64,000 bases of DNA from Gammaproteobacteria bacterium (lineage in GTDB: Bacteria; Pseudomonadota; Gammaproteobacteria; Steroidobacterales; Rariloculaceae). A program made the translations under genes and the position numbers. A model generated the notes under the pieces. It ran no database searches, was not told the DNA's origin, and worked only from the letters and a program-made list of their open reading frames with translations. This document shows positions 17,434 through 26,886 of the stretch, one piece after another. Every line of letters starts with the position of its first letter. Positions within the stretch are counted from its first letter, which is position 1. Location: the NCBI GenBank assembly GCA_036381015.1, contig DASVDR010000024.1:62001-126000 (forward strand). Direction: 5' to 3'.

Positions 17434-18704
17434 CCCCGCTCCTCGTGCATCGCGATGTCGAGGCCCTCGGTCTCCTGCTCCGGCGTGACCCGCAGCTTCA
17501 CGACCGCGTCGACGGCCTTCAAGATCACGAACGTCACCACGCCGCACCAGACGACCGTCGCCACGGCGCCGAGCAGCTGAATGCCGAGCTGCCGGCCGAC
17601 GCCGACGCCTTCCCCGAGCCCGAGCCCGTCGAGGGCCGGCGCGGAGAACACGGCCGTCAGCAAGAGGCCCGTGAAGCCGCCGACGCCGTGCACGGGAAAG
17701 ACATCGAGCGAATCGTCGATCTCGAGCTTGCGCTTGATGAATTGCGTCGCGAAGAAGCAGACCGTGCCGGCGACGGCGCCGATCACGAGGCCGCCGATCG
17801 GCCCGACGAAGCCCGAGGCCGGCGTGATCGTGCCGAGACCGGCGACCATTCCGGTGACGATGCCGAGGACGCTGGGCTTGCGGAAGCGCACCCACTCCAT
17901 CGTCATCCAGGCCAGGGAGCCGGCGGCGGCCGCGATGTGGGTGACGAGCAGAGCCATTCCCGCCGCGCCGTTCGCGGCGAGCGCGCTGCCCGCATTGAAG
18001 CCGAACCAGCCGACCCAGAGCATCGACGCGCCCGCGACCGTGAGCGTGAGGTTGTGCGGCGGCATCGGCGTCGACGGGAAGCCCCTTCGGTTGCCCATCA
18101 CTAGGGCTGCGACGAGCGCGGCCACGCCCGCATTGACGTGCACGACGGCGCCGCCCGCGAAGTCGCGGAAGCCGAGGTCGGAGAGCCAACCGCCGCCCCA
18201 GACCCAGTGCGCGACGGGGAGGTAAACGAGGAGAAGCCACAGGCCGGAGAACCACAGCAGCGCCGAAAAGCGCATCCGCTCCGCAAAGCCGCCGACGATC
18301 AGCGCCGGCGTGATGATCGCGAAAGTGAGCTGAAACGCGACGAAGACCGATTCCGGGATATCACCGCTCAGCGTGTTCACCTCGACGCCTCGCAGCCACG
18401 CTTTCGACCATCCGCCGATGATGCCGCCGACGTCGTCGCCGAAGGCGAGGCTGTATCCGAGGACGAGCCACACGACCGATACGAGGCAGCAGATCGCAAA
18501 GCATTGCATCAGCACCGAGAGCACGTTGCGGCTGCGCACGAGACCGCCGTAGAACAGCGCGAGACCCGGCAGCGTCATGAACAGCACGAGCGCCGTGGAA
18601 GTGAGCAGCCAGCCGGTGGCGCCGGTGTCGAGCTCGCTTTGCGCGAGGGCGGCTGCGGGGCACGCGGCCGCCGCGAGCGCCGTGAAGGTCGCAGTCTTTC
18701 GCAC
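17421..18704 (-). CDS. amtB: Ammonium transporter
   Basis: A 427-residue inner-membrane channel with a cleavable-looking leader (TALAAAACPAAALAQSE) and about 11 transmembrane segments. Amt hallmarks include GLALFYGGLVRSRNVLSVLMQ, the FAGGAVVHVNAGVAALVAA pore-histidine segment and the GFVGPIGGLVIG region. The C-terminal tail (EETEGLDIAMHEERGYS) is the conserved Amt cytoplasmic tail used for GlnK regulation. The glnK gene lies upstream on the same strand with a 99-bp gap, the classic nitrogen-regulated pair. I could not find a clear sigma-54 promoter in front of glnK. Confidence 0.95.
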   Translation of the reverse strand: MRKTATFTALAAAACPAAALAQSELDTGATGWLLTSTALVLFMTLPGLALFYGGLVRSRNVLSVLMQCFAICCLVSVVWLVLGYSLAFGDDVGGIIGGWSKAWLRGVEVNTLSGDIPESVFVAFQLTFAIITPALIVGGFAERMRFSALLWFSGLWLLLVYLPVAHWVWGGGWLSDLGFRDFAGGAVVHVNAGVAALVAALVMGNRRGFPSTPMPPHNLTLTVAGASMLWVGWFGFNAGSALAANGAAGMALLVTHIAAAAGSLAWMTMEWVRFRKPSVLGIVTGMVAGLGTITPASGFVGPIGGLVIGAVAGTVCFFATQFIKRKLEIDDSLDVFPVHGVGGFTGLLLTAVFSAPALDGLGLGEGVGVGRQLGIQLLGAVATVVWCGVVTFVILKAVDAVVKLRVTPEQETEGLDIAMHEERGYSL

Positions 18705-18803
18705 AGGTCCCTCCCCCCAAAGGCCTTTCGATGGACGACGCCGGCGATTCGTCGTTCTGTCGGCGCCCGCTTCGTCGCGGCCGGTCGGCGACCGGCCCGC
18801 GGC

Positions 18804-20311
<1,508 letters not shown>

Positions 20312-20313
20312 GC

Positions 20314-21006
20314 GTGACGCGCGCGGCCCAAAGCACGCGGACCGCCGCGCTCTCGTTCGATCAGCGAAGCATCGACCTGATCCCGCGCAACCCCGTCGCG
20401 GCCGCGAAGGTCGTGGTGTTCGCGGCGTGCCTCGTGCCCCTTGCGATCGTCGCGGCGAAGATCTTCGGGCTCGCGTCGTTCGGCGCGAACCCGGTCGAGG
20501 AAGTGCTGTTCACGATGGGCAAGACGGGGCTGAACCTGCTCTGGATCACGCTTGCCGTCACGCCCGTGCGCAAGCTCACGAAGCTGAACTGGCTCGTGCG
20601 GCTCCGGCGGATGCTCGGCCTCTTCGCGTTCTTCTACCTGACCCTGCACCTGCTGACCTACATCGGCCTCGACCGGCGCTTCGACTGGGGCTCGCTGATC
20701 GTCGACGTCACCGAGCGGCCGTACATCACGCTCGGTATGCTGGGTATCGTGCTGATGATTCCGCTCGCGGTCACGTCGACGAAAGGCTGGCAGCGGCGGC
20801 TCGGCCGCAACTGGACGCGCCTGCACCGCCTCGTCTACCCGATCGCGATCCTCGGCGCCGTGCACTTCTGGTGGCAGACGAAAGCCGACATCCGTGAGCC
20901 GCTCGTCTACGCGGTCATCCTCTCGCTGCTGTTGGGCTACAGGCTCGTGGACTCGAGGATGCGGGCGCGGCGCAGGGCCGCCGCTCAGCGGCCCGCGGCT
21001 CCCTAG
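20314..21006 (+). CDS. msrQ: MsrQ, haem-binding membrane subunit of the MsrPQ system
   Basis: A 230-residue integral membrane protein with about six helices, which passes electrons from the quinone pool or flavin reductase to MsrP. Candidate haem histidines lie in FFYLTLHLLTYIG and in the RLHRLVYPIAILGAVHFWWQ helix. The GTG at 20314-20316, two bases after msrP's stop, is the best start: the conserved IPRNPVAAAKVVVF segment follows and no ATG is available before it. The gene ends 2 bp before a short palindromic repeat element that may serve as terminator. Confidence 0.93.
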   Translation: MTRAAQSTRTAALSFDQRSIDLIPRNPVAAAKVVVFAACLVPLAIVAAKIFGLASFGANPVEEVLFTMGKTGLNLLWITLAVTPVRKLTKLNWLVRLRRMLGLFAFFYLTLHLLTYIGLDRRFDWGSLIVDVTERPYITLGMLGIVLMIPLAVTSTKGWQRRLGRNWTRLHRLVYPIAILGAVHFWWQTKADIREPLVYAVILSLLLGYRLVDSRMRARRRAAAQRPAAP

Positions 21007-21007
21007 A

Positions 21008-21044
21008 GTCTCGCAAATATCCGCCGTATGGATATTTGCGGGAC
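21008..21044. repeat. Mini copy (C) of the palindromic repeat family
   Basis: A 37-bp hairpin: GTCTCGCAAATATCC (21008-21022), a 7-base loop and GGATATTTGCGGGAC (21030-21044). The arms match the outer 15 bases of the two larger elements at 21840 and 58809, so this looks like an internally deleted copy. It sits between the convergent msrQ and SH3-protein genes. CTAG tetranucleotides flank it on both sides (21003-21006 and 21047-21050), possibly a duplicated target. Confidence 0.75.
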
Positions 21045-21065
21045 GTCTAGGTCGGTCGCGTCGAC

Positions 21066-21097
21066 TCAATAGACGCGGAAGTCAATAGACGCGGAAG
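21066..21097. repeat. Exact tandem duplication of 16 bp at a gene end
   Basis: The unit TCAATAGACGCGGAAG occurs twice head to tail (21066-21081, 21082-21097). One copy encodes the last codons and stop of the minus-strand SH3 protein (FRVY-stop) and the other lies just after that stop. It looks like a recent slippage event. Confidence 0.9.
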
Positions 21098-21678
21098 CCG
21101 CCGTGGCGGCGGCGGATCAGCGCGTCGAGCCCGCACCAGCCCCCGGCGAAGCCGCCGACGAGCGTCAACGCGAGGGCGCCCGCGACCCACGGCAGCGGCA
21201 AGCTGAGCCGATAGCGATCGAAGCGCGCCTCGTATTCCTCGTTCTGCTGCGCGAGGCGGGCGAGGGACGCTTCCATCTCCTCGAGCGACGCCTTGCGGCC
21301 CGCGAGGTCGGCGTCGAGCCGCTCGGACGCTTGCTCGGCCAGCTCCCGGGCCGCCTCGGCCTCGGCGAGCTGCAGGCGGAGCCGGTCGAGCTCGGCCTCG
21401 AGCTCCGCGAGACGGCGCCGCGCGGGCTTCTCCGTGACGACGTAGCCCGACTTGACCCAGCCCTCGCGCCCGTCGGGCGTGCGCACTCGCGCGTAGAAGC
21501 CCGAGCGCTCGAGCACCTCGAGCGGGGTGCCGCTGACGAGCACGTCGAACGGCTTGTCGCTGGTATCGGGGGCGTGATGAATGCCGAGCTGCAGGATGTC
21601 GGTGACGTAGACGGTCTCGGCCCACGCAGGCGCGGCGAGGCAGAGCGCGATGCACGCGGACGGCAGCCATCTTCTCAT
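21082..21678 (-). CDS. SH3-domain coiled-coil membrane protein (TIGR04211-like)
   Basis: A 198-residue envelope protein: signal peptide (ACIALCLAAPAWAE), a bacterial SH3 domain of about 65 residues (TVYVTDILQLGIHHAP ... GREGWVKSGYV), a coiled coil (about residues 85-155) and a C-terminal transmembrane helix (WVAGALALTLVGGFAGGWCG) followed by a basic tail. This architecture matches a gammaproteobacterial family often annotated as TIGR04211 SH3 domain protein (YgiM-like). The SH3 domain should sit in the periplasm, with the helix anchoring it to the inner membrane. A minus-strand TATAAT at 21715-21720 could be the -10 box. Confidence 0.88.
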   Translation of the reverse strand: MRRWLPSACIALCLAAPAWAETVYVTDILQLGIHHAPDTSDKPFDVLVSGTPLEVLERSGFYARVRTPDGREGWVKSGYVVTEKPARRRLAELEAELDRLRLQLAEAEAARELAEQASERLDADLAGRKASLEEMEASLARLAQQNEEYEARFDRYRLSLPLPWVAGALALTLVGGFAGGWCGLDALIRRRHGGFRVY

Positions 21679-21839
21679 CGTTCGCCTCGATCAGTTAACA
21701 AAATGCGCCGGCGGATTATAGGGAGGGTCGCGCGCACGCCGCCGTGAACTGCGGCACGCGGGATCGCGGCGAGAGACGGGAGCGCTTGGAGCCTATCGCC
21801 GCAGTCGGCGCATCATTGCTCGGACGGGCTCCTAGTGGC

Positions 21840-22005
21840 GTCCCGCAAATACCTATCCATGATGCGTGACGGGACGCTCGCGCACCCACCCCAGCGCTCA
21901 CTGTGCTCGCGCTGCGGACCCCGGGGCCTGGACGCCCGCGAGCGAGCCTATAGGGCCGTATCCACGGCGGTCCCGGCAAGCACCATGGATGGATATTTGC
22001 GGGAC
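21840..22005. repeat. Palindromic repeat element (B), 166 bp
   Basis: The 35-bp left end (21840-21874) is matched by the reverse complement of the right end (21971-22005) at 30 of 35 positions. Both ends start GTCCCGCAAATA when read inward. An inner inverted pair CGCTCGCG/CGCGAGCG lies at 21875-21882 and 21937-21944. The segment from about 21940 to 21970 is also nearly identical to the element at 58809. It lies directly 3' of the minus-strand gene ending at 22012. No open frame in it looks coding. Confidence 0.85.
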
Positions 22006-22011
22006 ACGAGG

Positions 22012-22371
22012 CTACGTCCGGCCGCCGAGGTAGCGCTTCTCCTCGTTGTGGACGACCTTGAGCGGCTCGGCCCGGTCCGTGTTGCGCAGGACGTCGGCAT
22101 AGAGCTCGACGATGCTCTCCGCGTGCCGGGCCGCCTCGGTAAACGACATCTTCTGGACCGAAATCTTGATCGCCCCCTCCCGACCCATTGCCGGCGAGCG
22201 GTGCATCGCCGCATGGAGGCTCTCGAAGCGCGCGCGTATCGGCTCCGGCACATCCGTCGCCGAGAGATCATCCAGGTAGCGCGCGTACGCCCCGTGCAGC
22301 CGCTGCTTCACCGGGCCCTCCCCGACGAGAGTCCGGACCGCCGCTTCGAGTCTTTTGATCAGATGCAGCAT
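22012..22371 (-). CDS. Small conserved-looking protein of unknown function
   Basis: A 119-residue soluble, mostly helical protein. It begins MLHLIKRLEAAVRTLVGEGP and contains an Arg/Asp-rich helix (LHGAYARYLDDLSATDVP), a likely linker (MHRSPAMGREGAIKISVQKM) and a helical C-terminus ending LGGRT. No signal peptide, cysteine pair or recognised motif is visible. Codon use fits its neighbours. Repeat element B lies 6 bp beyond its stop and may act as terminator. I cannot assign a function. Confidence 0.65.
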   Translation of the reverse strand: MLHLIKRLEAAVRTLVGEGPVKQRLHGAYARYLDDLSATDVPEPIRARFESLHAAMHRSPAMGREGAIKISVQKMSFTEAARHAESIVELYADVLRNTDRAEPLKVVHNEEKRYLGGRT

Positions 22372-22536
22372 CTATCGCGCCTTCGAAGGTGAATACGATT
22401 GCGATCGGTGACGGTTGGCCGCGGGCGGCCCGACGAACCGCCGGCCGCGGCGCTGCCGGCGTTAAAGGAATTCGGCCCACCCCCATGCCGTGACCGAGGT
22501 ATAGCAGATTACGGAAAGCGGCGGCAAGAACGCGCG

Positions 22537-24366
22537 TCACAACACGGAGACGCTGCGCTCGTCGCCGTTCGGACGCGAGATGCCGAACTTCTTCATCCGA
22601 TCGGCGAGCGTGCTCGGCTTGAGCCCGAGCAGCTTCGCCGCTCCGTTCGGCCCTGAAACGCGCCACCCCGTAAGCCGTAACGCCTTGAGCATGTTCTCTC
22701 GCTCGAGGCTGCGCAGCTGCTCCTCGGTCATGACCTCGTCGTCGTGCTCGTCGGCCGCCGCCTTCGCGACTCGACCGGCGCCGAGGATGTCCGCCATCGC
22801 GAGATCGAGCCTCAAGACCTTGCCGCGCGACAGGATCACGGCCCGCTCGATCACGTTCTTGAGCTCACGGATGTTCCCCGGCCAGTCGTAGCGCTTCAGC
22901 AGCGCGGCCTGCTGCCGCGACAGCGCGAGCGGCGGGTGCCCGAAATCCTGGCAGGTGCGCTCGAGGAAGTGGCTCGCGAGCTGCACCACGTCGTCGCCGC
23001 GCTCGCGGAGGGGCGGCACGTCGATCGGGAACACGCTGAGCCGGTAGTACAGATCTTCGCGGAACCGCCCGGCCTCGACCTCGCGCTCGAGATCGCGGTT
23101 CGTCGCGGCGATGACGCGGACGTCGACGGTGTGCGTGCGGTCGTCCCCGACCCGCTCGTACTCGCTTTCCTGGAGCACTCGGAGGAGCTTGCTCTGGAGA
23201 TCGAGCGGGATCTCGCCCACCTCGTCGAGAAATATCGTGCCGCCGTCGGCGAGCTGGAACCGGCCGACCCGATCCCGGTGCGCGCCGGTGAACGCCCCTT
23301 TGACGTGCCCGAAGAACTCGCTCTCGAAGAGCTCGTGGGGAATCGACGCGCAGTTCACTTTCACGAGCGGGCCTTGGCTGCGGGGGCTGCGCGAGTGAAT
23401 GACGTGGGCGACCAGCTCCTTGCCGACGCCGGACTCGCCCTGAATCAGCACGCTCGCCGAGGTCTGGGCAACCGCCTCGAGGCGCGCGAGCATCTTCTTC
23501 AGCGCCGGGCTCTCGCCGATGATCCGGCCGAAGTTCATGGACACCTGCACTTCCTCGCGCAGATAGTCGCGCTCGCGCTCGAGCTCCTCCCTGAGCCGCG
23601 CGTTCTCCTCGAAAGCGGCCCGAAGCTGGCGCTCGGCCTGATTTCTCTCGGTGACGTCCTTGGCGGCGACGAGCAGGCCGACGACGTTGCCCTGCTCGTC
23701 GCGGTCGGCGCGGGCCGAGAGCAGCACCTCGACGATCTCGCCGGTCTTCGTGACGAGCGTGCGCGGCTCGTTCTCGAGCTCTCCGTGCGCGATGATGTCC
23801 TCGAGCCGCCCGCCGGAGAGGAGCGGCGCGCGCGACTCCTCGGCCATGAAATCCGTGATCAAGCGGCCGAGCACTTCCTCGCGGCGGTAGCCGAGCTTCG
23901 CGAGCCAGCGATCGCTCACGTGGACGATGCGGCCCCGGCTGTCGACGGTGTGCAGCATCGCGGGCGTTTGGCGGTAGAGCTCGCGGTAGTGCTCCTCGAG
24001 GCGCGCCTGCTGGCCGACCTCGGTGAACACGGCCACCGTGCGCAGGTAGTCACCCTCCGCGCCCCGCTCGACGATCGCGCTCGCGAGGCAGTCCACCCGC
24101 TCGCCGCTCTTCGTCGTGATGTCGAACGGCACGCTCTCGAGCCGCCCCGTGCGGCGTAGCAGCGGCAGGTACTCCTCGTTGACGCGCCGCGCGGATTCCG
24201 GGCTGCCGAGATCCTGCGGGCGCTTGGCCTGCAGCTCCTCACGGCTGTACCCGAAGCGCTTGAGCCACGCGTCGCTCGCGTCGAGGAAGAAACCGTCCTC
24301 GTCCAGCGAGACGGTCAGCGCCGGGGCCTTGCGGAACAGCCACTGGTAGCGATCGACGATCGACAT
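22537..24366 (-). CDS. PAS-PAS sigma-54-dependent transcriptional activator
   Basis: A 609-residue enhancer-binding protein. Two PAS domains (about residues 8-110 and 130-245) replace a receiver domain and are followed by a coiled-coil linker. The AAA+ domain has Walker A (GESGVGKE, around 306-313), GAFTGA (near 358) for sigma-54 contact, and an [14 protein letters not shown] Walker B region. A Fis-type helix-turn-helix closes the protein ([23 protein letters not shown]). I use the ATG of MSIVDRYQW. Two ACGGA-N2-TCCGT dyads lie 36-65 bp upstream and a sigma-54 promoter faces the divergent small gene, so it probably controls both that gene and itself. Confidence 0.93.
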   Translation of the reverse strand: MSIVDRYQWLFRKAPALTVSLDEDGFFLDASDAWLKRFGYSREELQAKRPQDLGSPESARRVNEEYLPLLRRTGRLESVPFDITTKSGERVDCLASAIVERGAEGDYLRTVAVFTEVGQQARLEEHYRELYRQTPAMLHTVDSRGRIVHVSDRWLAKLGYRREEVLGRLITDFMAEESRAPLLSGGRLEDIIAHGELENEPRTLVTKTGEIVEVLLSARADRDEQGNVVGLLVAAKDVTERNQAERQLRAAFEENARLREELERERDYLREEVQVSMNFGRIIGESPALKKMLARLEAVAQTSASVLIQGESGVGKELVAHVIHSRSPRSQGPLVKVNCASIPHELFESEFFGHVKGAFTGAHRDRVGRFQLADGGTIFLDEVGEIPLDLQSKLLRVLQESEYERVGDDRTHTVDVRVIAATNRDLEREVEAGRFREDLYYRLSVFPIDVPPLRERGDDVVQLASHFLERTCQDFGHPPLALSRQQAALLKRYDWPGNIRELKNVIERAVILSRGKVLRLDLAMADILGAGRVAKAAADEHDDEVMTEEQLRSLERENMLKALRLTGWRVSGPNGAAKLLGLKPSTLADRMKKFGISRPNGDERSVSVL

Positions 24367-24401
24367 GGCTCTATATTTACGATTTTCCGTGAATGAGCGC
24401 A

Positions 24402-24431
24402 ACGGATATCCGTGACCTAACGGAAATCCGT
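24402..24431. promoter_or_regulatory. Twin dyads, likely activator binding sites (UAS)
   Basis: Two 12-bp palindromes, ACGGATATCCGT (24402-24413) and ACGGAAATCCGT (24420-24431, central positions relaxed), start 18 bp apart. A weaker relative, ACGATTTTCCGT, lies at 24379-24390. They sit about 75-100 bp upstream of the expected start of the sigma-54 promoter at 24477, a usual enhancer distance, and just ahead of the activator gene's own start. Confidence 0.7.
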
Positions 24432-24476
24432 GGGCTCATACAGACGTAAGATATTGTTTTACCTACCTCTTGAAAT

Positions 24477-24492
24477 TGGCACGACTGATGCA
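24477..24492 (+). promoter_or_regulatory. Sigma-54 (-24/-12) promoter
   Basis: TGGCACGACTGATGCA matches the consensus TGGCACG-N4-TTGCW at all but one of the specified positions, with the required 12-bp spacing between GG and GC. Transcription should start near 24503, about 60 bp before the small secreted protein's ATG at 24563. Location between the dyads and the gene supports function. Confidence 0.8.
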
Positions 24493-24562
24493 TAGATAGG
24501 GCCGCGAGCTGAATGAGGTTCGCAGGATTATCGGAGTTTCGTTAACCAAAGGGAAGAAGAAA

Positions 24563-24835
24563 ATGTTCACGCGAAAAATGGTGGTTCCCGGGGTCGGCGC
24601 GGCTCTGTGGCTGCTGGGGGCGCTCGGCCAGCAGGCAGCGGCCACCGAGGAGATCGTCGTGGACGGGCATGAGGCGGCGCGGGCGGAAGCGCAGGAAGCG
24701 GAGTTTCGCACGCAACTGGACGAATACGTGCGGTCGTTGGACGAGCAGATCGAAGTTAGGCTCAACGATGCCCTGAAGGAGATCGTCGCGCCGAAGATCG
24801 AGCTCGCGAGCGGCCGAGACCCTATCCGCGGTTAA
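24563..24835 (+). CDS. Small secreted protein under a sigma-54 promoter
   Basis: A 90-residue protein with a signal peptide (basic MFTRK, hydrophobic core ALWLLGALG, likely cut after QQAAA near residue 27). The mature ~63 residues are acidic and helical (HEAARAEAQEAEFRTQLDEYVRSLDEQIEVRLNDALKEI) and end in ASGRDPIRG. There are no cysteines in the mature part. A GGGAAGAAG purine stretch precedes the ATG. I do not recognise a characterised family; the helix could form a coiled coil or bind an envelope partner. A dedicated sigma-54 promoter with its own activator implies conditional, high-level expression. Confidence 0.8.
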   Translation: MFTRKMVVPGVGAALWLLGALGQQAAATEEIVVDGHEAARAEAQEAEFRTQLDEYVRSLDEQIEVRLNDALKEIVAPKIELASGRDPIRG

Positions 24836-24900
24836 GCGGTGTCGAGCGGCCGCCATTCCTCCCCCATGGCGGCCGCGGCCGAGCCGGGAGGCGTATGTCA

Positions 24901-24991
24901 GGGGGCCGGGGAAATCCCGGCATCGAACTAAGGACCGGTCTCTTCGCAACGAAGAGGACAAGGAAGTTCGGACCCGGCCCCCTTTTTTTTT
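24901..24991 (+). terminator. Large structured intrinsic terminator or small RNA 3' end
   Basis: The outer arms GGGGGCCGGG (24901-24910) and CCCGGCCCCC (24973-24982) are followed by nine T's (24983-24991). Inside are a second pair CGAACT/AGTTCG and an inner hairpin CTCTTCG-CAA-CGAAGAG (about 24940-24956). The nested fold is more elaborate than a plain terminator. It ends the sigma-54-driven transcript about 65 bp after the coding region. Confidence 0.8.
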
Positions 24992-25044
24992 CCCTCCCTC
25001 TCCCGTTCTCTACCTCTCCCGTCACGGGGCCCGGCCGAGAGCGC

Positions 25045-26379
25045 TCACGCCGGCCGAAATTCGAGCGCGCGCGCGTGGATTTCCGGGGTCACGACGCCGT
25101 CCCGATAGGCGATCCCCCCGTTCACGAGCGTCATCTTGACCGCGGATCGAAATACCGTGCCGGCTAGCGGCGACCATCCGCAACGATAGAGGAGCCGGTC
25201 CGGCGTCACCTTCGTCTCCGCGTCGAGGTCGACGACGACGAGGTCGGCGAAGCAGCCTTCACCGATGAACCCGCGGTCGACGATGCGAAACAGCCGCGCC
25301 GGGTTGTGCGCCGCCTTTTCGACGATCGCCGTAAGGCTCAGCAGGCCCGCGCGGTGCTGCTCGAGCAGCATTGCGAGCGAATGTTGCACGAGCGGGAGGC
25401 CGGAAGGGGCCTCGAAATACTTCCGCGACTTCTCCTCGCGCGTGTGCGGCGCATGATCGGTGGCAATCACGTCGATCTTGTCCTCCACGACGCCCTGCAC
25501 GAGGGCCCCCCGGTCCCGGGCCGTCTTGATCGCGGGGTTGCACTTGATCAACGCGCCGAGATCCGCGTAACGGGACTCGTCGAACCACAGATGGTGCACG
25601 CAAACCTCCGCCGTGACGCGCTTCGCCTCGATCGGTCCCGCGTCGAACAGCTCGAGCTCCTTGGCCGTGCTCACGTGCAGCACATGCAGCCGGGTGCCGT
25701 GCCGCTTCGCGAGCCCGACGGCGAGCGACGACGAGGCGTAGCAGGCCTGCGTCGAGCGGATCGCGGGGTGGGCGGACATCGGCACGTCCTCGCCGTACCG
25801 CTCGCGGTAGCGCCGCTCGGCGTCCCGGATCATCGGCGTGTCCTCGCAATGCACCGCGACCGGCAAGCGCGCGGAGGCAAAGATCGCCTCGAGCGCCGCG
25901 GGATCGTCCACGAGCATGTCGCCCGTGGAGGCGCCCATGAACACCTTGATCCCGCAGGCGTCCGCCGCGCCCGCGCGCGCGATCTCCTCCCGATTCGTGT
26001 TCGTCGCGCCGAGGTAAAAGCCGTAGTTCGCGTAACTCGTGCGCGCGGCGGTCGCGCGCTTCGCGGCGAGCGCGGCGAGATCAACCGCCGGAGGTGAGTT
26101 GTTCGGCATGTCGAGATAGCTCGTGACGCCGCCGGCCACGGCCGCGCGCGACTCGGATTCGATCGTGCCCTTGCGCGCGTCGCCCGGCTCGCGGAAATGC
26201 ACCTGATCGTCGATCAGCCCCGGCAGGATGTATTGCCCGGCGACGTCGACGACCTCCGCGTTCGGCGGCAACGCGCCGGGCCCAACGCGGGCGATGCGGT
26301 CGTTCTCTAGCAGAAGGTCGGTCTCGAGAATCCGGCCTTCGTTCACGACCCTGCCGTTGACGAGCGCCCTCGTCGTCAT
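25045..26379 (-). CDS. pyrC: Dihydroorotase (amidohydrolase superfamily)
   Basis: A 444-residue enzyme of pyrimidine synthesis that cyclises carbamoyl-aspartate. Motifs in order: GLIDDQVHFREPG (His61, Arg63), DMPNNSPP, GIKVFMGAST with the lysine expected to be carboxylated, VAVHCED, HVLHVSTAKELE and the catalytic ATDHAPHTREEK. The first metal-site histidine of the usual DxHxH is Gln, as in the DDQVHFREPG subgroup of dihydroorotases I know. A hydantoinase is less likely given REPG and DMPNN. I take the ATG at 26377-26379 (MTTRALVNGR); the frame upstream is arginine-rich and not conserved. Confidence 0.85.
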   Translation of the reverse strand: MTTRALVNGRVVNEGRILETDLLLENDRIARVGPGALPPNAEVVDVAGQYILPGLIDDQVHFREPGDARKGTIESESRAAVAGGVTSYLDMPNNSPPAVDLAALAAKRATAARTSYANYGFYLGATNTNREEIARAGAADACGIKVFMGASTGDMLVDDPAALEAIFASARLPVAVHCEDTPMIRDAERRYRERYGEDVPMSAHPAIRSTQACYASSSLAVGLAKRHGTRLHVLHVSTAKELELFDAGPIEAKRVTAEVCVHHLWFDESRYADLGALIKCNPAIKTARDRGALVQGVVEDKIDVIATDHAPHTREEKSRKYFEAPSGLPLVQHSLAMLLEQHRAGLLSLTAIVEKAAHNPARLFRIVDRGFIGEGCFADLVVVDLDAETKVTPDRLLYRCGWSPLAGTVFRSAVKMTLVNGGIAYRDGVVTPEIHARALEFRPA

Positions 26380-26886
26380 CTGCACTTCCTCACCTTTCGC
26401 GCTTCGGGCAACCGATCCGTGCCGCGCGCCGGCTGGTGCAGAATGCCGGGCTCGTGCGCCGACGCGAACGGCGGGCTCCGTCCGACGCTTCGTTGACCGC
26501 AGCATCGATCGCAGCGCGGACAGAATGCCATCCGGCCGGCGTCACGCGCCACCGCCGGGGGGGCCGCGGCACGCCTCGGGAACTCGAGCGCGGCTGCCGT
26601 GGTCTTTCCGAGTCGACCGGTCGGGCGGCCGGTCCGACGAAGACCAACACGGAGAGCACGACCGGCCCCCGCGGCGTTTAAGCCCGGTCGCCCATCGCGC
26701 TCGAATCGGGGCTCGAAGGCGGCGAGCGGCAGCGCTCGCGCGTCGCCTTGAAACGCCTGGGGGCACTATGCAGAATTGTCCGCCTTCAACAACCGGCCCG
26801 TCTCGCTGCCGATCCGCGCAGCGTGGATGCGCGATTCCGCGCAGCAGCACGGCTTCGAGGCCGCCAAGCACCGGGACAATCGAACA
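26380..26886. other. 507-bp divergent intergenic region
   Basis: This lies between dihydroorotase and the Gld-like ABC operon. The plus-strand frame of the ATPase stays open back to 26776, but that part (AFNNRPVSLPIRAAWMRDS) has no conserved features. A minus-strand open frame across it is arginine-rich and looks like a shadow. It has several GC-rich inverted repeats. I could not point to a convincing promoter or RNA. Confidence 0.45.

Noticed and set aside
21836-22012. Short frame across repeat element B that also exists in element A
   Set aside because: The similar peptide (SRKYL...) arises from the shared DNA repeat. No ribosome site, and it is broken in the mini copy.
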